A stretch of DNA of 64,000 bases. Source: Haloarcula laminariae. GTDB lineage: Archaea; Halobacteriota; Halobacteria; Halobacteriales; Haloarculaceae. Both the position numbers and the translations under genes were made by a program. How positions within the stretch are numbered: the stretch's first letter is position 1; each line of letters starts with the position of its first letter. The notes below the pieces were generated by a model that was not told where the DNA came from, searched no databases, and worked only from the letters and a program-made list of their open reading frames with translations. The stretch covers positions 124,001 to 188,000 of the forward strand of contig NZ_JAMZFY010000002.1 of assembly GCF_025457605.1 (NCBI RefSeq). Reading direction: 5' to 3'. Below are positions 1 through 9,033 of the stretch, piece by piece.

Positions 1-192
1 CTGTACCGATTCTACGAGGTCCCACAGGTGTACGGGCCCGCGATGAAGGCGATCATGCACGAGGAGTTCGGCGACGGTATCATGAGCGCGATCGACTTCG
101 AAGTCAGCGTCGACAAGGAGATTCAGGACGGCGAGGAACACGTCGTCATCACCTACGACGGCAAGTTCCTCCCGTACAAGAAGTTCCCGTAA
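1..192 (+). CDS. cynS: Cyanate hydratase (cyanase), C-terminal part
   Basis: Cyanase converts cyanate plus bicarbonate to CO2 and carbamate, which decays to ammonia and more CO2. The window opens inside the gene; the last 63 residues are visible, running in frame from base 1 to a TAA stop. They match the catalytic domain: LYRFYE carries the Arg and Glu and GIMSAID the Ser that correspond to Arg96, Glu99 and Ser122 of the E. coli enzyme, and the family-typical ending ITYDGKFLPYKKFP follows. The start lies outside the window. The next gene is the bicarbonate-system gene dabA on the opposite strand, and bicarbonate is a cyanase substrate, so a functional link is plausible but inferred. Confidence 0.93.
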   Translation: MYRFYEVPQVYGPAMKAIMHEEFGDGIMSAIDFEVSVDKEIQDGEEHVVITYDGKFLPYKKFP

Positions 193-311
193 CCGAACAG
201 CTGAGCAGTTTTTTCGGCTCGATACGCGGCCGGACAGCGGCGTCGCTGTGCGGTATCGACTGCAAAACGGCGTGAGACGCGTACTACGATAGTCGGAGCC
301 GGCGTCCCGTC

Positions 312-2747
312 TCAGTCCGTACTCGGGACCGTTATCCTGGTCGTGAGCGTCGCGTCCAGCGGCTCCCACTCCATGCCCGGCTGGTACCGGAAGGTGGTGT
401 CGTCCTGCGTGGGGTCGATGACCAGCAGGGAGAGCCAGTTGTTGTCGAGCAGCGCCGCCAGGTCGGCGTTGCGGTCGAGGATGTCGGTGACGGTGTCGAC
501 CGGCGCGTGGATGACCGTCGAGAGCCGGACGGGCGTGTGGTAGGTCGTCCGGTCGTCGGCGTACAGCGACTGGAGGGGCAACCCCATCTGCAGGTCGCCG
601 CCGTTGCCCTGCAGGACGCCGACGTTGCCCACGGCGTTGTGGGTCGTCTTCGAGCCGCTCCCGTAGGTCTCGTTGTCGACCGTCGAGAAGTAGTACTGGG
701 CGTTTATCATCTGGCAGACGACCAGCGGCCCCGCCATGATGTTCTCCAGGGCCTCGCCCTCCGGGTCGTTGTTCCAGTCGTAGGAGTGGAGGAACGACCG
801 ACCGTCGAGGTCGACATCGGCGGTCAACGCCCGGGGCCCGATGACGAAGCCGGCGTTGCCGGACAGCCCGATTTCGGGCCGGGGCTGGGCCCAGTCCTCC
901 GTGCGGGTCTCGACCTCACGGACGCCGTCGTCAGCGTCGACGTCCAGCGTCTCCAGTCGCTCCTCGGCCGCGCCGGCCTGGGCCCGTTCGAGGTCCTCGC
1001 GGAGGTCGCCGACGACGGTCCGCTGGCGCTCGGTGAGGTCGTGGCCCTCGGTGTAGACGGTCACCTCGTCGGTCGTGGTGTTGTGCCGGCCGGCGAGGAA
1101 GACGGTGTCGTCCGGGACCTCGATACCGCGTTCGGCGAGCCGCTCGCGGACCTCGGGGTCGTTGCAGATGCTCGCGAGCACGCGCGCGTTCGGCGTGCCG
1201 GGGCTTCCGGAACAGGCCCCGCAGTCGATGCTGGACTTGTAGGGGTTGTTGACCGTCTCGCTCTCGTGGCCGGTGAACACGACCACGGGGGCGAAGTCGT
1301 CCCAGCCCATCAGGTCGAAAGCCGCCTCGGCGTAGAAGACCTTCTGGTCGGTGGAGATACCCATGGCGGGGGAGCGCTCGTCGTCGTCGTCCGGCTCATC
1401 GAGCGTCACCGACGAGAACCGCGCGGGGTGGTCCGGGCCGAGGCGCCCCCGCGCGTCGTGGACTTTCGACGGGAACAGCGTCCGGGACGCGAGCGCGGCC
1501 CCGAAGAACGTCCCGGAGGCCTCGACGAAGCCGAAGGCCGCGGCCAGGTCGTTTTTCAGGGCCTTGAGGAACTTGTTGCCGTCCGCCTTCAGCCGGTGCC
1601 AGCGCTCGTAGGACGCCGTCGCCGGGTCCTCGGCCGGCGGCCGCTCGGTGACGTGGTGTTTCGGGTCGACCATCACCGGGCAGGAGTCGGTCTGGACCTT
1701 GGACTCGTGGCCGCTGTACTCGATGGGGACGCCGAAGAAGCCGGCGTACCCGTGGGTCTCGTAGGCCCCGGTCGCTTCCAGGTGTCGCCGGATTATCTCC
1801 GACCGGGTGTCGATACAGAAGACCAGCTGGGCGTCGGGCCGGTCGGCGTCCAGTTCGGTGTTCGACGCCGCCAGCCCCTTGTTGATGTCCTCCAGCAGGT
1901 CCTCCTGATAGCTGCGCTCCCAGGCCGTCAGCCATATCTCCTGGAGGCGGAAGTCCGCCTGTTTGGGCCGCTCGGCGCCGTCGGTCTCGGGCAGTATCTC
2001 CGCCCCCATGTGCTTTGCCAGAATCAGCCGGACGGCGAGGTAGTCCGTCAGCGTGACCGGGTACTCGTCCTGCCAGGGGTTGTTGTTCGCCTCGGCCCGC
2101 TGTTTGATGAGACCGACCCAGCCCGGCAGCGCGGCCAGGTGGTGCTCGAAGATGGCCTCCCACTCGTCCTCGTCGTAGGCGCTGAGGACGGCATACAGGG
2201 CCTCCATGGCCGTCTCGGGCGCGTCGCTCAGCTGCTCGCGGTAGTACGTCGCGACGCTGGTCTCGGACTCCGGTATCCGCCTGTCGTAGGGCGCAATCTG
2301 ACGCCAGGACTGGTAGAAGCCTCGCTCGCGGTCGGGCATCGGCCAGCCGGCCTGCCCCTGGTCGAGGAAGGCCGCCAGCCACTTCGAGCACAGTCGGTTC
2401 AGCCGCTCGTCGTGGACGTCGGCGGTCGAGCGCTCCGCCTCCTCGTGGGCCATCCGCCGCAGGAGCATCCCGGGTTCGTCGTCGATACCGTGTTCGTCGA
2501 GCAGGTCGTTGAGGACGGTGGCGTCTATCTCGCCCGACTCCCAGGCCCGCCGGAACTGGTCGGCTGTCGGGTAACCGCGCCCGTCGAACAGCGCCTCGGC
2601 GTCCTCGACGGCCTGCCGGAAGGGCCTGTCCTCGAACCCGGAGAGGGGGTTGGCGGCCACGTCGGAGTACAGCGGCCAGACCCGACCCAGGCGGTCCGCC
2701 GCGTTATCTATATGCGTCCGAACGGTCGTCGGGTCGATATCAACCAT
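312..2747 (-). CDS. dabA: DabA, inorganic carbon uptake subunit (DUF2309)
   Basis: DabA is the carbonic-anhydrase-like cytoplasmic subunit of the DabAB complex, which hydrates CO2 to bicarbonate using energy coupled through the membrane subunit. The four expected zinc and catalytic residues are visible: Cys311 and Asp313 in LVFCIDTRSE, His494 in FTGHESET and Cys509 in DCGAC. The His-to-Cys spacing of 15 matches that of characterised DabA. I start at MVDIDPTT (811 aa), where family similarity begins; the reading frame stays open 65 codons further upstream, but that stretch is AT-rich and low in acidic residues, unlike haloarchaeal coding sequence. It is transcribed divergently from dabB rather than in one operon with it. 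Confidence 0.92.
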   Translation of the reverse strand: MVDIDPTTVRTHIDNAADRLGRVWPLYSDVAANPLSGFEDRPFRQAVEDAEALFDGRGYPTADQFRRAWESGEIDATVLNDLLDEHGIDDEPGMLLRRMAHEEAERSTADVHDERLNRLCSKWLAAFLDQGQAGWPMPDRERGFYQSWRQIAPYDRRIPESETSVATYYREQLSDAPETAMEALYAVLSAYDEDEWEAIFEHHLAALPGWVGLIKQRAEANNNPWQDEYPVTLTDYLAVRLILAKHMGAEILPETDGAERPKQADFRLQEIWLTAWERSYQEDLLEDINKGLAASNTELDADRPDAQLVFCIDTRSEIIRRHLEATGAYETHGYAGFFGVPIEYSGHESKVQTDSCPVMVDPKHHVTERPPAEDPATASYERWHRLKADGNKFLKALKNDLAAAFGFVEASGTFFGAALASRTLFPSKVHDARGRLGPDHPARFSSVTLDEPDDDDERSPAMGISTDQKVFYAEAAFDLMGWDDFAPVVVFTGHESETVNNPYKSSIDCGACSGSPGTPNARVLASICNDPEVRERLAERGIEVPDDTVFLAGRHNTTTDEVTVYTEGHDLTERQRTVVGDLREDLERAQAGAAEERLETLDVDADDGVREVETRTEDWAQPRPEIGLSGNAGFVIGPRALTADVDLDGRSFLHSYDWNNDPEGEALENIMAGPLVVCQMINAQYYFSTVDNETYGSGSKTTHNAVGNVGVLQGNGGDLQMGLPLQSLYADDRTTYHTPVRLSTVIHAPVDTVTDILDRNADLAALLDNNWLSLLVIDPTQDDTTFRYQPGMEWEPLDATLTTRITVPSTD

Positions 2748-3017
2748 CGTATAGATTACACCAGTTGTACTTGGAAACCGTGAGCCGTATCTTAATATCT
2801 TCGCATATATGTAGTCGTATCCGGCTGAATTCCTAAAACAACTCAAAGGCACTAGAGTGCCTTCGAACCGGGAACACCGCCGAGACACACGTCGCACAGT
2901 CTGTACAATGGTCGTCCACCGTTTCGGCCAGATACCTCCCATTTTAGGAATTATATCACCATATGCCAGTCAGGTACAGAAATTTTAAACGTATAAGTGG
3001 TTATCCTCCGATATCTG
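2748..3017. promoter_or_regulatory. Divergent dabA/dabB promoter region
   Basis: This AT-rich 270-bp gap separates the two oppositely directed dab genes. On the + strand a TATA-like aaattttaaac near 2979-2989 lies about 30 bp before the dabB ATG, which fits a leaderless transcript. On the - strand a possible TATA box lies in the AT-rich stretch around 2790-2800. Shared control of the two genes from this region is an inference. Confidence 0.5.
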
Positions 3018-4466
3018 ATGACCAGTACTAGTCAACAGTACAGCGCCGTCCCGGTCGTCTCGACGACCCTCGTCTGGACGCTGTTTGTCGGGAGCGTCGT
3101 CCTCGTCGCAGCCACCAGCTGGTTCAGCATCGAACTCGCGGCCGAGCCGCTGGTCCGCATCGACGGCCTGACGAAGGTGATGTGGGTCGCAGTGACATTC
3201 TTCAGCGGTATCGTCCAGAGCTTCTCGCGCCGGTACATGGCGGCAAACAGGGACGTGGACCTGTTTTTCGCGCGCATCATGCTGTTTACCGTCGTAGTGA
3301 TGGGGCTGGTCGCGGCCGACCACGTCGTTCTGTTTCTGGCGCTGTGGACGATAATGGGCCTGCTGATGGCGGAGCTCATCGGACACGTGGACGCCTGGCC
3401 CCAGGCGCGGGCGGCCAAGCGCCTCTCGCGGCGGTACTTCCTCGCCGGGAGCGTGCTGCTGGGCGTCGGCCTGCTCGCGCTGTCGGCGGGGGCCGAGAGC
3501 GGAACTATCTCGGGGATACTGGCGTCGGTCGACTCGCTGCCGCGGTCGACGCTGCTGTTGGGCGCGGCCCCCATCCTGCTCGGTGCGCTCGTCCAGTCGG
3601 CGCTGGTCCCGTTCCACGGCTGGCTGCTCTCCTCGATGACGGGACCGACCCCGGCCTCGGCCATCATGCACGCCGGCTTCGTCAACGCCGGCGGCGTCCT
3701 GCTCGCGCGGCTGGCCCCGGTGTTTGCGGTACAGCAAAACCTCATGTTGCTCATCGTCGCCCTGGGCGCGATAAGTTCCATCGCCGCGCAGGCGATGATG
3801 CTCGTCAAAGCCGACTACAAGGGTCGGCTGGGCTGTTCGACCGTGGCCCAGATGGGATTCATGATACTGCAGTGCGGGCTGGGCTTTTTCGCCGCGGCGG
3901 TGGCCCACCTCATCATCCACGGGTTCTACAAGGCGTATCTGTTCCTCTCGACCGGTTCACAAGTGGTCAAGAAAGCGCCGAAAAAGAAGAAACACGGCTA
4001 CCCCGCCGTCGTGACCACCGGCGTGGCGCTGCTGACGGCCGTCGCCGGCGGCGCGCTGTTTGCCGTCCTCACCGGGAAAGGGACCGCGCTCACCGACACC
4101 GGCATCTTCCTCGCCGTCATCGTCGTCGTGAGCGTGTTCCGCGGTGCGACCGAGCTGCTGGAGAACAAATCGCTGCCGGCCATCGTCCGGCTGGGCGGGA
4201 TGCCGCTTGTCATGCTCCCGGCGCTGACGCTGTACGCGGGCGTGTACAACGGCGTCTACACCCTGTTGCACGACCTGCCGATGGTCAAGACGGGCATGGC
4301 GATGACGCCCGCTCACTGGGGGCTGTTGGGCCTGTTCCTGCTGGGCCACCTCGCGGTCCAGCTCGGCTGGCTCCAGCGGAGCCGGCGCCTCTACGTCACG
4401 CTGCTGAACGCGGCACAGGCCGACCCCGCCACGATTCCGGGCCAGGCCGGCGAGTACGAGAACTGA
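3018..4466 (+). CDS. dabB: DabB, proton-channel membrane subunit (NuoL/MrpA-like)
   Basis: This integral membrane protein of 482 aa belongs to the proton-translocating quinone oxidoreductase/antiporter family (Proton_antipo_M). Family landmarks include the segment VPFHGWLLSSMTGPTPASA and MHAGFVNAGGVLLARLAP, with an internal lysine in VKADYKGRL, as in NuoL-type subunits. In DabAB this subunit supplies the ion gradient that drives DabA. The ATG at 3018 is preferred over the GTG at 2997 because the TATA-like box near 2985 would put the transcript start close to it. The pairing with dabA identifies it as DabB rather than an isolated complex I or Mrp subunit. A short CCCC/GGGG hairpin lies just after the stop at 4470-4481 but has no T-run. 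Confidence 0.9.
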   Translation: MTSTSQQYSAVPVVSTTLVWTLFVGSVVLVAATSWFSIELAAEPLVRIDGLTKVMWVAVTFFSGIVQSFSRRYMAANRDVDLFFARIMLFTVVVMGLVAADHVVLFLALWTIMGLLMAELIGHVDAWPQARAAKRLSRRYFLAGSVLLGVGLLALSAGAESGTISGILASVDSLPRSTLLLGAAPILLGALVQSALVPFHGWLLSSMTGPTPASAIMHAGFVNAGGVLLARLAPVFAVQQNLMLLIVALGAISSIAAQAMMLVKADYKGRLGCSTVAQMGFMILQCGLGFFAAAVAHLIIHGFYKAYLFLSTGSQVVKKAPKKKKHGYPAVVTTGVALLTAVAGGALFAVLTGKGTALTDTGIFLAVIVVVSVFRGATELLENKSLPAIVRLGGMPLVMLPALTLYAGVYNGVYTLLHDLPMVKTGMAMTPAHWGLLGLFLLGHLAVQLGWLQRSRRLYVTLLNAAQADPATIPGQAGEYEN

Positions 4467-4696
4467 GCGCCCCGAACGGGGTCGTCGGTCCGCAGACGTC
4501 CAGTCTCCTACCGTTTTCATCGCGAACAGCCGCGTCAGCACCGAATGGACGTATTTCACACACTACCCCCATATACCTTAAACACTCATAGGCCGCTATA
4601 ATTTTGAAAAATCAGATGAATGCCCGAATTAAATTACGAATGTGTTAAGGGATAGGTTTTTACTTAGTTGGACAGATGGTTGAGTCGAGAATAGTC

Positions 4697-4720
4697 GCAC
4701 AGAGTTAAACACCGCTGTGC
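4697..4720. promoter_or_regulatory. Inverted repeat upstream of nirA
   Basis: GCACAG at 4697-4702 is mirrored by CTGTGC at 4715-4720, with a 12-bp AT-rich centre containing ttaaac, a possible TATA box. It lies 27 bp before the nirA start. It could be an operator that places a regulator over the promoter, or a short leader hairpin. The 4467-4747 gap holds no other supported feature; a second TATA-like stretch lies at about 4653-4665. Confidence 0.4.
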
Positions 4721-4747
4721 CAGATTTCACTTCCGAGGTCACCAATA

Positions 4748-6514
4748 ATGGGAAACAAATCCGAGCTAATCAAAGACGAGATGTACGGCGACGAGGTGCG
4801 GGAAAAGCTAGAGGAGTTCGCGGCGGAAGGGTGGGAGAACATCCCGGAGGAGGAGCGCGACAAGTGGTTCAAGCGGTTCAAGTTCTGGGGCGTGTTCCAC
4901 CACCGCGGCGGCCAGGAGTCGTACTTCATGATGCGGCTGACAAACTGCGGCGGCGTGCTGGAGCCGGGTCAGCTCCGCGCCGTCGGTGAGGTCGCGGAGG
5001 AGTACGCCAGCGGCCCCGTCGACAACCCCGAGTTCGGCGACGCGTGGATCGATTTCACTACCCGCCAGTCCATCCAGCTCCACTGGCTCAAGCTCGAAGA
5101 CATCCCCGAGATATGGGAGAAGCTCGAAGGCGTCGGCCTCTCCTCCCGGTCGGCTGGGGGCGACACGATGCGGAACATCTCGGGCTGTCCGGTCGCGGGC
5201 AAGGGCGAGGAGTACATCGAGTCCCGGCCCATCCTCGACGAGATTCAGGAGACCATCCGCGGGGACGACGACCTCTCTAACATGCCCCGGAAGTTCAACA
5301 TCTCGGTGTCGGGGTGCAAGCAGGGGTGTGCCCAGGACGCCATCAACGACATCGGCCTCGAACCGGCCCGCAAGTTCATCGACGGGGAGGAGGTCAAGGG
5401 GTTCAACATCCGCGTCGGCGGGGGGCTGGGCGGCCGCGAACCGCGCAACGCCCGCCCGCTGAACCTGTTCATCGAGCCCGAACACGCCGTCGAGACCGTC
5501 CGTGAGTTCGTCGAGTACTACCACGAGAACGGCGACCGGACCAACCGCTCGAAGAACCGCGCTCGCTTCTTCGTCGACGAGCACGGCACCGAGAAGATCC
5601 GCGAGGACTTAGACGAGCGCCTCGACTTCGAGTTCGAGACCGCCGGGACGGACTTCCGCGGCGAGTACACCTACAACGCCGGCAAGAACACGGAGTACGG
5701 TGCCCACGACCACGTCGGCGTCTACGACCAGAAGGACGACAAGAACTACGTCGGGCTCTCGGTTCCGGTCGGTCGGCTCCCCGCCGAAGACGTCGTCGAA
5801 CTGGCCGACCTGGCCGAGGCCTACGGCTCGGGCGCGGTCCGGCTCACCCGCCGGCAGAACCCGCTCATCATGGACGTGCCGGACGGCAACCTGGCGAACC
5901 TGCTGAACGAGCCGTTCCTGGACAAGTACTCCCCTGAGCCGAACCCGTTCACGCAGGGCGCCGTGGCCTGTACCGGGACGGAGTTCTGCTCGCTGGCGCT
6001 CACCGAGACGAAGGCCCGGATGGCCCGGATGCTGCGCTGGCTGGGCGACAACGTCGAACTGCCGAGCGACGTCGACCGCATCAAGATGCACTACTCGGGC
6101 TGTACCGCCGACTGCGGGCAGGCCATGACCGGCGACATCGGGCTCCAGGGGATGCGCGCCCGCAAGGACGGCGAGATGGTCGAAGCCCTGGACGTCGGCG
6201 TCGGCGGCGGGATGGGCGAGGAGGCGGAGTTCACCGAGTGGGTCCGCCAGCGCGTCCCGGCCGACGAGGTCCCCGGCATGATTCGCAACATCGCCGAGGC
6301 CTACGCGGCGCTGCGCTCGGAGGGCCAGACCTTCAGCGACTGGGTCGCCGCCACCGGCCACGAGACGCTCGTCGAACTCGCCGAACCCGAGGAGGTCGAG
6401 GGGTACGAGGACCCCTGCCTCAACGACGCCAAGCAGTCGTGGTACCCCTTCGAGGACGGCGAGAGCCCCGCACCGACGGACGCCAGCGGCGACCCCATCT
6501 CGGCGGACGACTGA
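4748..6514 (+). CDS. nirA: Ferredoxin-dependent nitrite/sulfite reductase
   Basis: This siroheme and [4Fe-4S] enzyme performs a six-electron reduction of nitrite to ammonium (or sulfite to sulfide) with ferredoxin as donor. At 588 aa it shows the two half-domain repeats of the family. The cluster ligands are Cys408 and Cys414 in CTGTEFC (CX5C) and Cys452 and Cys456 in CTADC (CX3C). An earlier NISGCPVAG and SGCKQGCAQDAI belong to the equivalent N-terminal repeat. I favour assimilatory nitrite reductase because cyanase, Amt and GlnK are nearby, but sequence alone does not exclude sulfite reductase. No nitrate reductase gene is seen in the window. Confidence 0.88.
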   Translation: MGNKSELIKDEMYGDEVREKLEEFAAEGWENIPEEERDKWFKRFKFWGVFHHRGGQESYFMMRLTNCGGVLEPGQLRAVGEVAEEYASGPVDNPEFGDAWIDFTTRQSIQLHWLKLEDIPEIWEKLEGVGLSSRSAGGDTMRNISGCPVAGKGEEYIESRPILDEIQETIRGDDDLSNMPRKFNISVSGCKQGCAQDAINDIGLEPARKFIDGEEVKGFNIRVGGGLGGREPRNARPLNLFIEPEHAVETVREFVEYYHENGDRTNRSKNRARFFVDEHGTEKIREDLDERLDFEFETAGTDFRGEYTYNAGKNTEYGAHDHVGVYDQKDDKNYVGLSVPVGRLPAEDVVELADLAEAYGSGAVRLTRRQNPLIMDVPDGNLANLLNEPFLDKYSPEPNPFTQGAVACTGTEFCSLALTETKARMARMLRWLGDNVELPSDVDRIKMHYSGCTADCGQAMTGDIGLQGMRARKDGEMVEALDVGVGGGMGEEAEFTEWVRQRVPADEVPGMIRNIAEAYAALRSEGQTFSDWVAATGHETLVELAEPEEVEGYEDPCLNDAKQSWYPFEDGESPAPTDASGDPISADD

Positions 6515-6516
6515 CC

Positions 6517-6612
6517 ATGGACGAGCCCGAGTCACCCGAGGCGGAGCCGGACGGGCCGGCGACACACGCCCAGGAGGCGGCCTACGACGCCGCGCCGGAA
6601 CTCATCGAGTAG
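6517..6612 (+). CDS. Small acidic ORF behind nirA
   Basis: A 31-codon frame (MDEPESPEAEPDGPATHAQE and on to PELIE) begins two bases after the nirA stop and would be co-translated with it. It is rich in Glu, Asp, Pro and Ala, with no recognisable domain. The tight spacing and acidic composition favour a real small protein, but there is no independent support, and it could be chance reading of high-GC DNA. Confidence 0.4.
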   Translation: MDEPESPEAEPDGPATHAQEAAYDAAPELIE

Positions 6613-6759
6613 ACGGGCCATCGCGGCCCGTCAGCGCGGTCACCGGTCCGACACCGGAACCCCGGCGAGACAGCTCGTGTCCACCTGTGCCGTCGGTACG
6701 TCTTTTCGCGGTTCAGTCGAACCAGCCCCACGCTCGTCTACAGCCCGATAGCGACGCTT

Positions 6760-7746
6760 TCAGTCTCCCCGGTTCACAACGGTGTCGGGGACCAGATAGC
6801 GGGGCACGACCCGCGTCAGCACCACCATCCCCGACAGTTCGACGAGCGTCTGGGTCACGACGACGGCCGGGGCGAGCGCGTATCCCGGGGGCAGGGCGAG
6901 CGCGAGCGGCAACACGACCAGCGAGTTCCGCGTCACCGAGGTAAACAGGAGCGCGCGACTCTCGCCGGCGTCCATCCCGAGAGCGCCGGCGGCGAGTCGC
7001 CCGAGCAGGGGCATGATGACCAGGAACGCCACGTACACCGGGACGACGGCTGCTATCTGCCCGATGGCGTCGCGGACGCGGGGGAGCTGGGAGGCGATGA
7101 CGACGAACAGCGTCGCGCCCATCATCGGCACCGGGAGCCACTCCATGGCGTCCTGCCACGCCGCGCCGCGGGCGGACCGCTCGGCGACGGACTCGGTGGC
7201 CCACGCGAGCGAGAGCGGCAGGGCGATTATGACGACGAACGCCTCGACGAAGGGGCCGGCCTCGATGAACTCGGCGACCCGCTGGCCCATGAACAGCCAG
7301 AGGTACAGCGGGAGCACGAGCAGTTGCACGACCATCAACACCGGCGTCGCGGCGGTTATCTGCTCGGCGTCGCCGCCCGCGAGCTCGGTGAAGGTGATGA
7401 CGTAGTCGATACACGGCGTCAGCAACACCATAAAGACCCCGACGAGAACGACCGGCTCCTGCGGGAGGAGCCGCGTGAGTCCGAACACGACGGCCGGGAC
7501 GACGAGGAAGTTCATGCCCAGCGCCGCGAGCATGAACCGGCCGTTCCGGAACGCCCGCCGGATGCGGACGAACGGAATCTCCAGGAACGTGACGTAGAGC
7601 AAGACGGCGAGAACCGGATTTATCAGCGGTTCCAGCCGCCCGCTCGCCCCGAGTCGCCCGAGACCAACCCCGATGGCGAGGACGACGGCGACGGCGTACA
7701 GCGGGACCTGATTGTGCTGAACCCACTGCTTGGAGAGCCGTGTCAT
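6760..7746 (-). CDS. ACR3/bile-acid:sodium symporter family transporter
   Basis: This membrane protein of 328 aa has about ten hydrophobic segments and belongs to the BART superfamily (SBF/ACR3). The segment VLLTPCIDYVITFTELAGGD matches the conserved Pro-Cys helix of ACR3-like arsenite efflux proteins, where a membrane Cys is functionally important. Arsenite export is therefore the first guess, with organic-anion/sodium symport as the alternative. The start is set at MTRLSKQ; an in-frame ATG eight codons upstream is possible. No ars gene is adjacent; arsR-arsM lies about 26 kb away. Confidence 0.75.
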   Translation of the reverse strand: MTRLSKQWVQHNQVPLYAVAVVLAIGVGLGRLGASGRLEPLINPVLAVLLYVTFLEIPFVRIRRAFRNGRFMLAALGMNFLVVPAVVFGLTRLLPQEPVVLVGVFMVLLTPCIDYVITFTELAGGDAEQITAATPVLMVVQLLVLPLYLWLFMGQRVAEFIEAGPFVEAFVVIIALPLSLAWATESVAERSARGAAWQDAMEWLPVPMMGATLFVVIASQLPRVRDAIGQIAAVVPVYVAFLVIMPLLGRLAAGALGMDAGESRALLFTSVTRNSLVVLPLALALPPGYALAPAVVVTQTLVELSGMVVLTRVVPRYLVPDTVVNRGD

Positions 7747-7823
7747 GTGTGACCGGGGCCTCGCATACACCGGCGACTAGCCGTGGAGCGGCAAAGTCAC
7801 ACTGATATCCGCGTTCGGTCCCG

Positions 7824-8465
7824 TCAGACCAGGTCGTCGGCCTTCGTGTCCGCGGCCACGTCCGTATCGAGGTCGATGCCCTGGATGAGTTCGACGAGGT
7901 CCTCGAGTTCGGGGAAGGTGTAGACGGTCATCCCCAGGTCGCCGCCCTCGACGGTTATCTGTGAGTCGATGACGAAGACGAGTTCGGAGTCGGGCCAGCC
8001 GCCCATCTTCTCGATGATGTTACCGGCCGGACCGAGCACGAAGGTCGGCGTCCCCATGTCGATGGTCGTATCGAGGACGTTCGCCCAGCCGTCGATGAAG
8101 CCGCTGGTCATGATGTTGCCGATCTCCTGCATGGCCGACCGCTCCATCTCGGAGAACCCCTCGTCGTCGCCGTCCCCGCCCATGCCGCCCATCATCGCCC
8201 CCGCCAATCGCTTGCTGTCGGCCGGGTCGAGCATGAACAGGACGTAGCCGTAGGGCGGCTGGTTCAGCTCGACGTAGATGCCGACCTGCCGCTCGTCGCC
8301 GATGTGTGTCGTGACGTCGTCGATGTCGAGAAAGTTAATCTGAGAGGTGTGGACCGAGGCGTCCAGTCCCGTCAGCTGCCCGAGGTGGTCGGCGACGGTC
8401 TCCGACCCCTCCTTCGCCATCTGATTGAAGAGGTCGAGCTTTCGCACGTCGACTTGCAGGCCCAT
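7824..8465 (-). CDS. cheC: CheC-type CheY-P phosphatase
   Basis: CheC proteins dephosphorylate CheY-P and adapt the archaeal flagellar-motor signal. The central helix FSEMERSAMQEIGNIMTSGF holds the D/S-x3-E-x2-N phosphatase motif. In the first helix (FNQMAKEGSETVADHLGQL) the equivalent Glu-Asn pair is not clear, so probably only one active site is intact. The start is MGLQVDVRKL (213 aa); the frame remains open upstream, but that extension lacks family similarity. It lies alone, without cheA, cheY or cheD beside it, and close to the Htr-like protein gene at 11161. Confidence 0.82.
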   Translation of the reverse strand: MGLQVDVRKLDLFNQMAKEGSETVADHLGQLTGLDASVHTSQINFLDIDDVTTHIGDERQVGIYVELNQPPYGYVLFMLDPADSKRLAGAMMGGMGGDGDDEGFSEMERSAMQEIGNIMTSGFIDGWANVLDTTIDMGTPTFVLGPAGNIIEKMGGWPDSELVFVIDSQITVEGGDLGMTVYTFPELEDLVELIQGIDLDTDVAADTKADDLV

Positions 8466-8564
8466 ACCCCCACCGAACGGGGCGACCGGCTTAATCCCAC
8501 CGTCGTCGCTATCAGGACTGGAAAACGGAGAACACACGTTGCCGGCGCGCTGGCGCCGGCACCG

Positions 8565-9023
8565 TTACTCGCCGGTGTCGTCGACCGGGAACTGTTCGTG
8601 TTCGCGGACCGTGTTCAGCACCACCGACGTAGAGGCGGTACGGATGTCCGGGTCGGTCAGCAGTTCCTTGATGTGTGCGTTCATCTCCTCGGTGTCTCGG
8701 AACTTCCCGACGGCGACGATGTCGTGGCTACCGGTCACCTCGTACACCGCGACCATGTTGTCGAGGTCGCGGAGCCGCTCGGTCACCGTCTCGAGCCCGC
8801 TGCCATCGACCGACAGCTGGAAGACGGCAGTCACGTCGTACCCCAGTGCCTCGTAGTCGACGCGAGCGGTGTACTCCTCGATGATACCGGTCTCGACCAG
8901 CTGGTCCATCCGTCGCGACACCGTCGTCGCGGCGACACCGGTCTCGGCGGCGACATCGCGGGCACTCGCCCGACCGTCGCGGAGTAGGGCGTTCACCACC
9001 TGTCTGTCGATATCGTCGACCAT
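8565..9023 (-). CDS. Lrp/AsnC family transcriptional regulator
   Basis: This 152-aa DNA-binding protein has an N-terminal winged helix-turn-helix (about residues 3-60, with the recognition helix in VAATTVSRRMDQLVETGII) and a C-terminal RAM/AsnC ligand domain (about 65-145, with VYEVTGSHDIVAVGKF typical). Such proteins sense amino acids or nitrogen status as octamers. It starts 10 bp downstream of the glnK stop on the same strand, so it may be the last gene of an amt-glnK-lrp operon and control nitrogen genes. The ligand cannot be told from the sequence. Confidence 0.9.
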   Translation of the reverse strand: MVDDIDRQVVNALLRDGRASARDVAAETGVAATTVSRRMDQLVETGIIEEYTARVDYEALGYDVTAVFQLSVDGSGLETVTERLRDLDNMVAVYEVTGSHDIVAVGKFRDTEEMNAHIKELLTDPDIRTASTSVVLNTVREHEQFPVDDTGE

Positions 9024-9033
9024 CGACCGCCGC

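Noticed and set aside
507-2783. A 758-codon + strand open frame over dabA
   Set aside because: It is antisense to a conserved gene with intact zinc residues. High-GC haloarchaeal genes often leave such open frames on the opposite strand. Its composition is unlike a haloarchaeal protein.
4470-4481. CCCC-GAAC-GGGG hairpin after dabB as a terminator
   Set aside because: The stem is only four pairs and no T-run follows, so I mention it only in the dabB entry.
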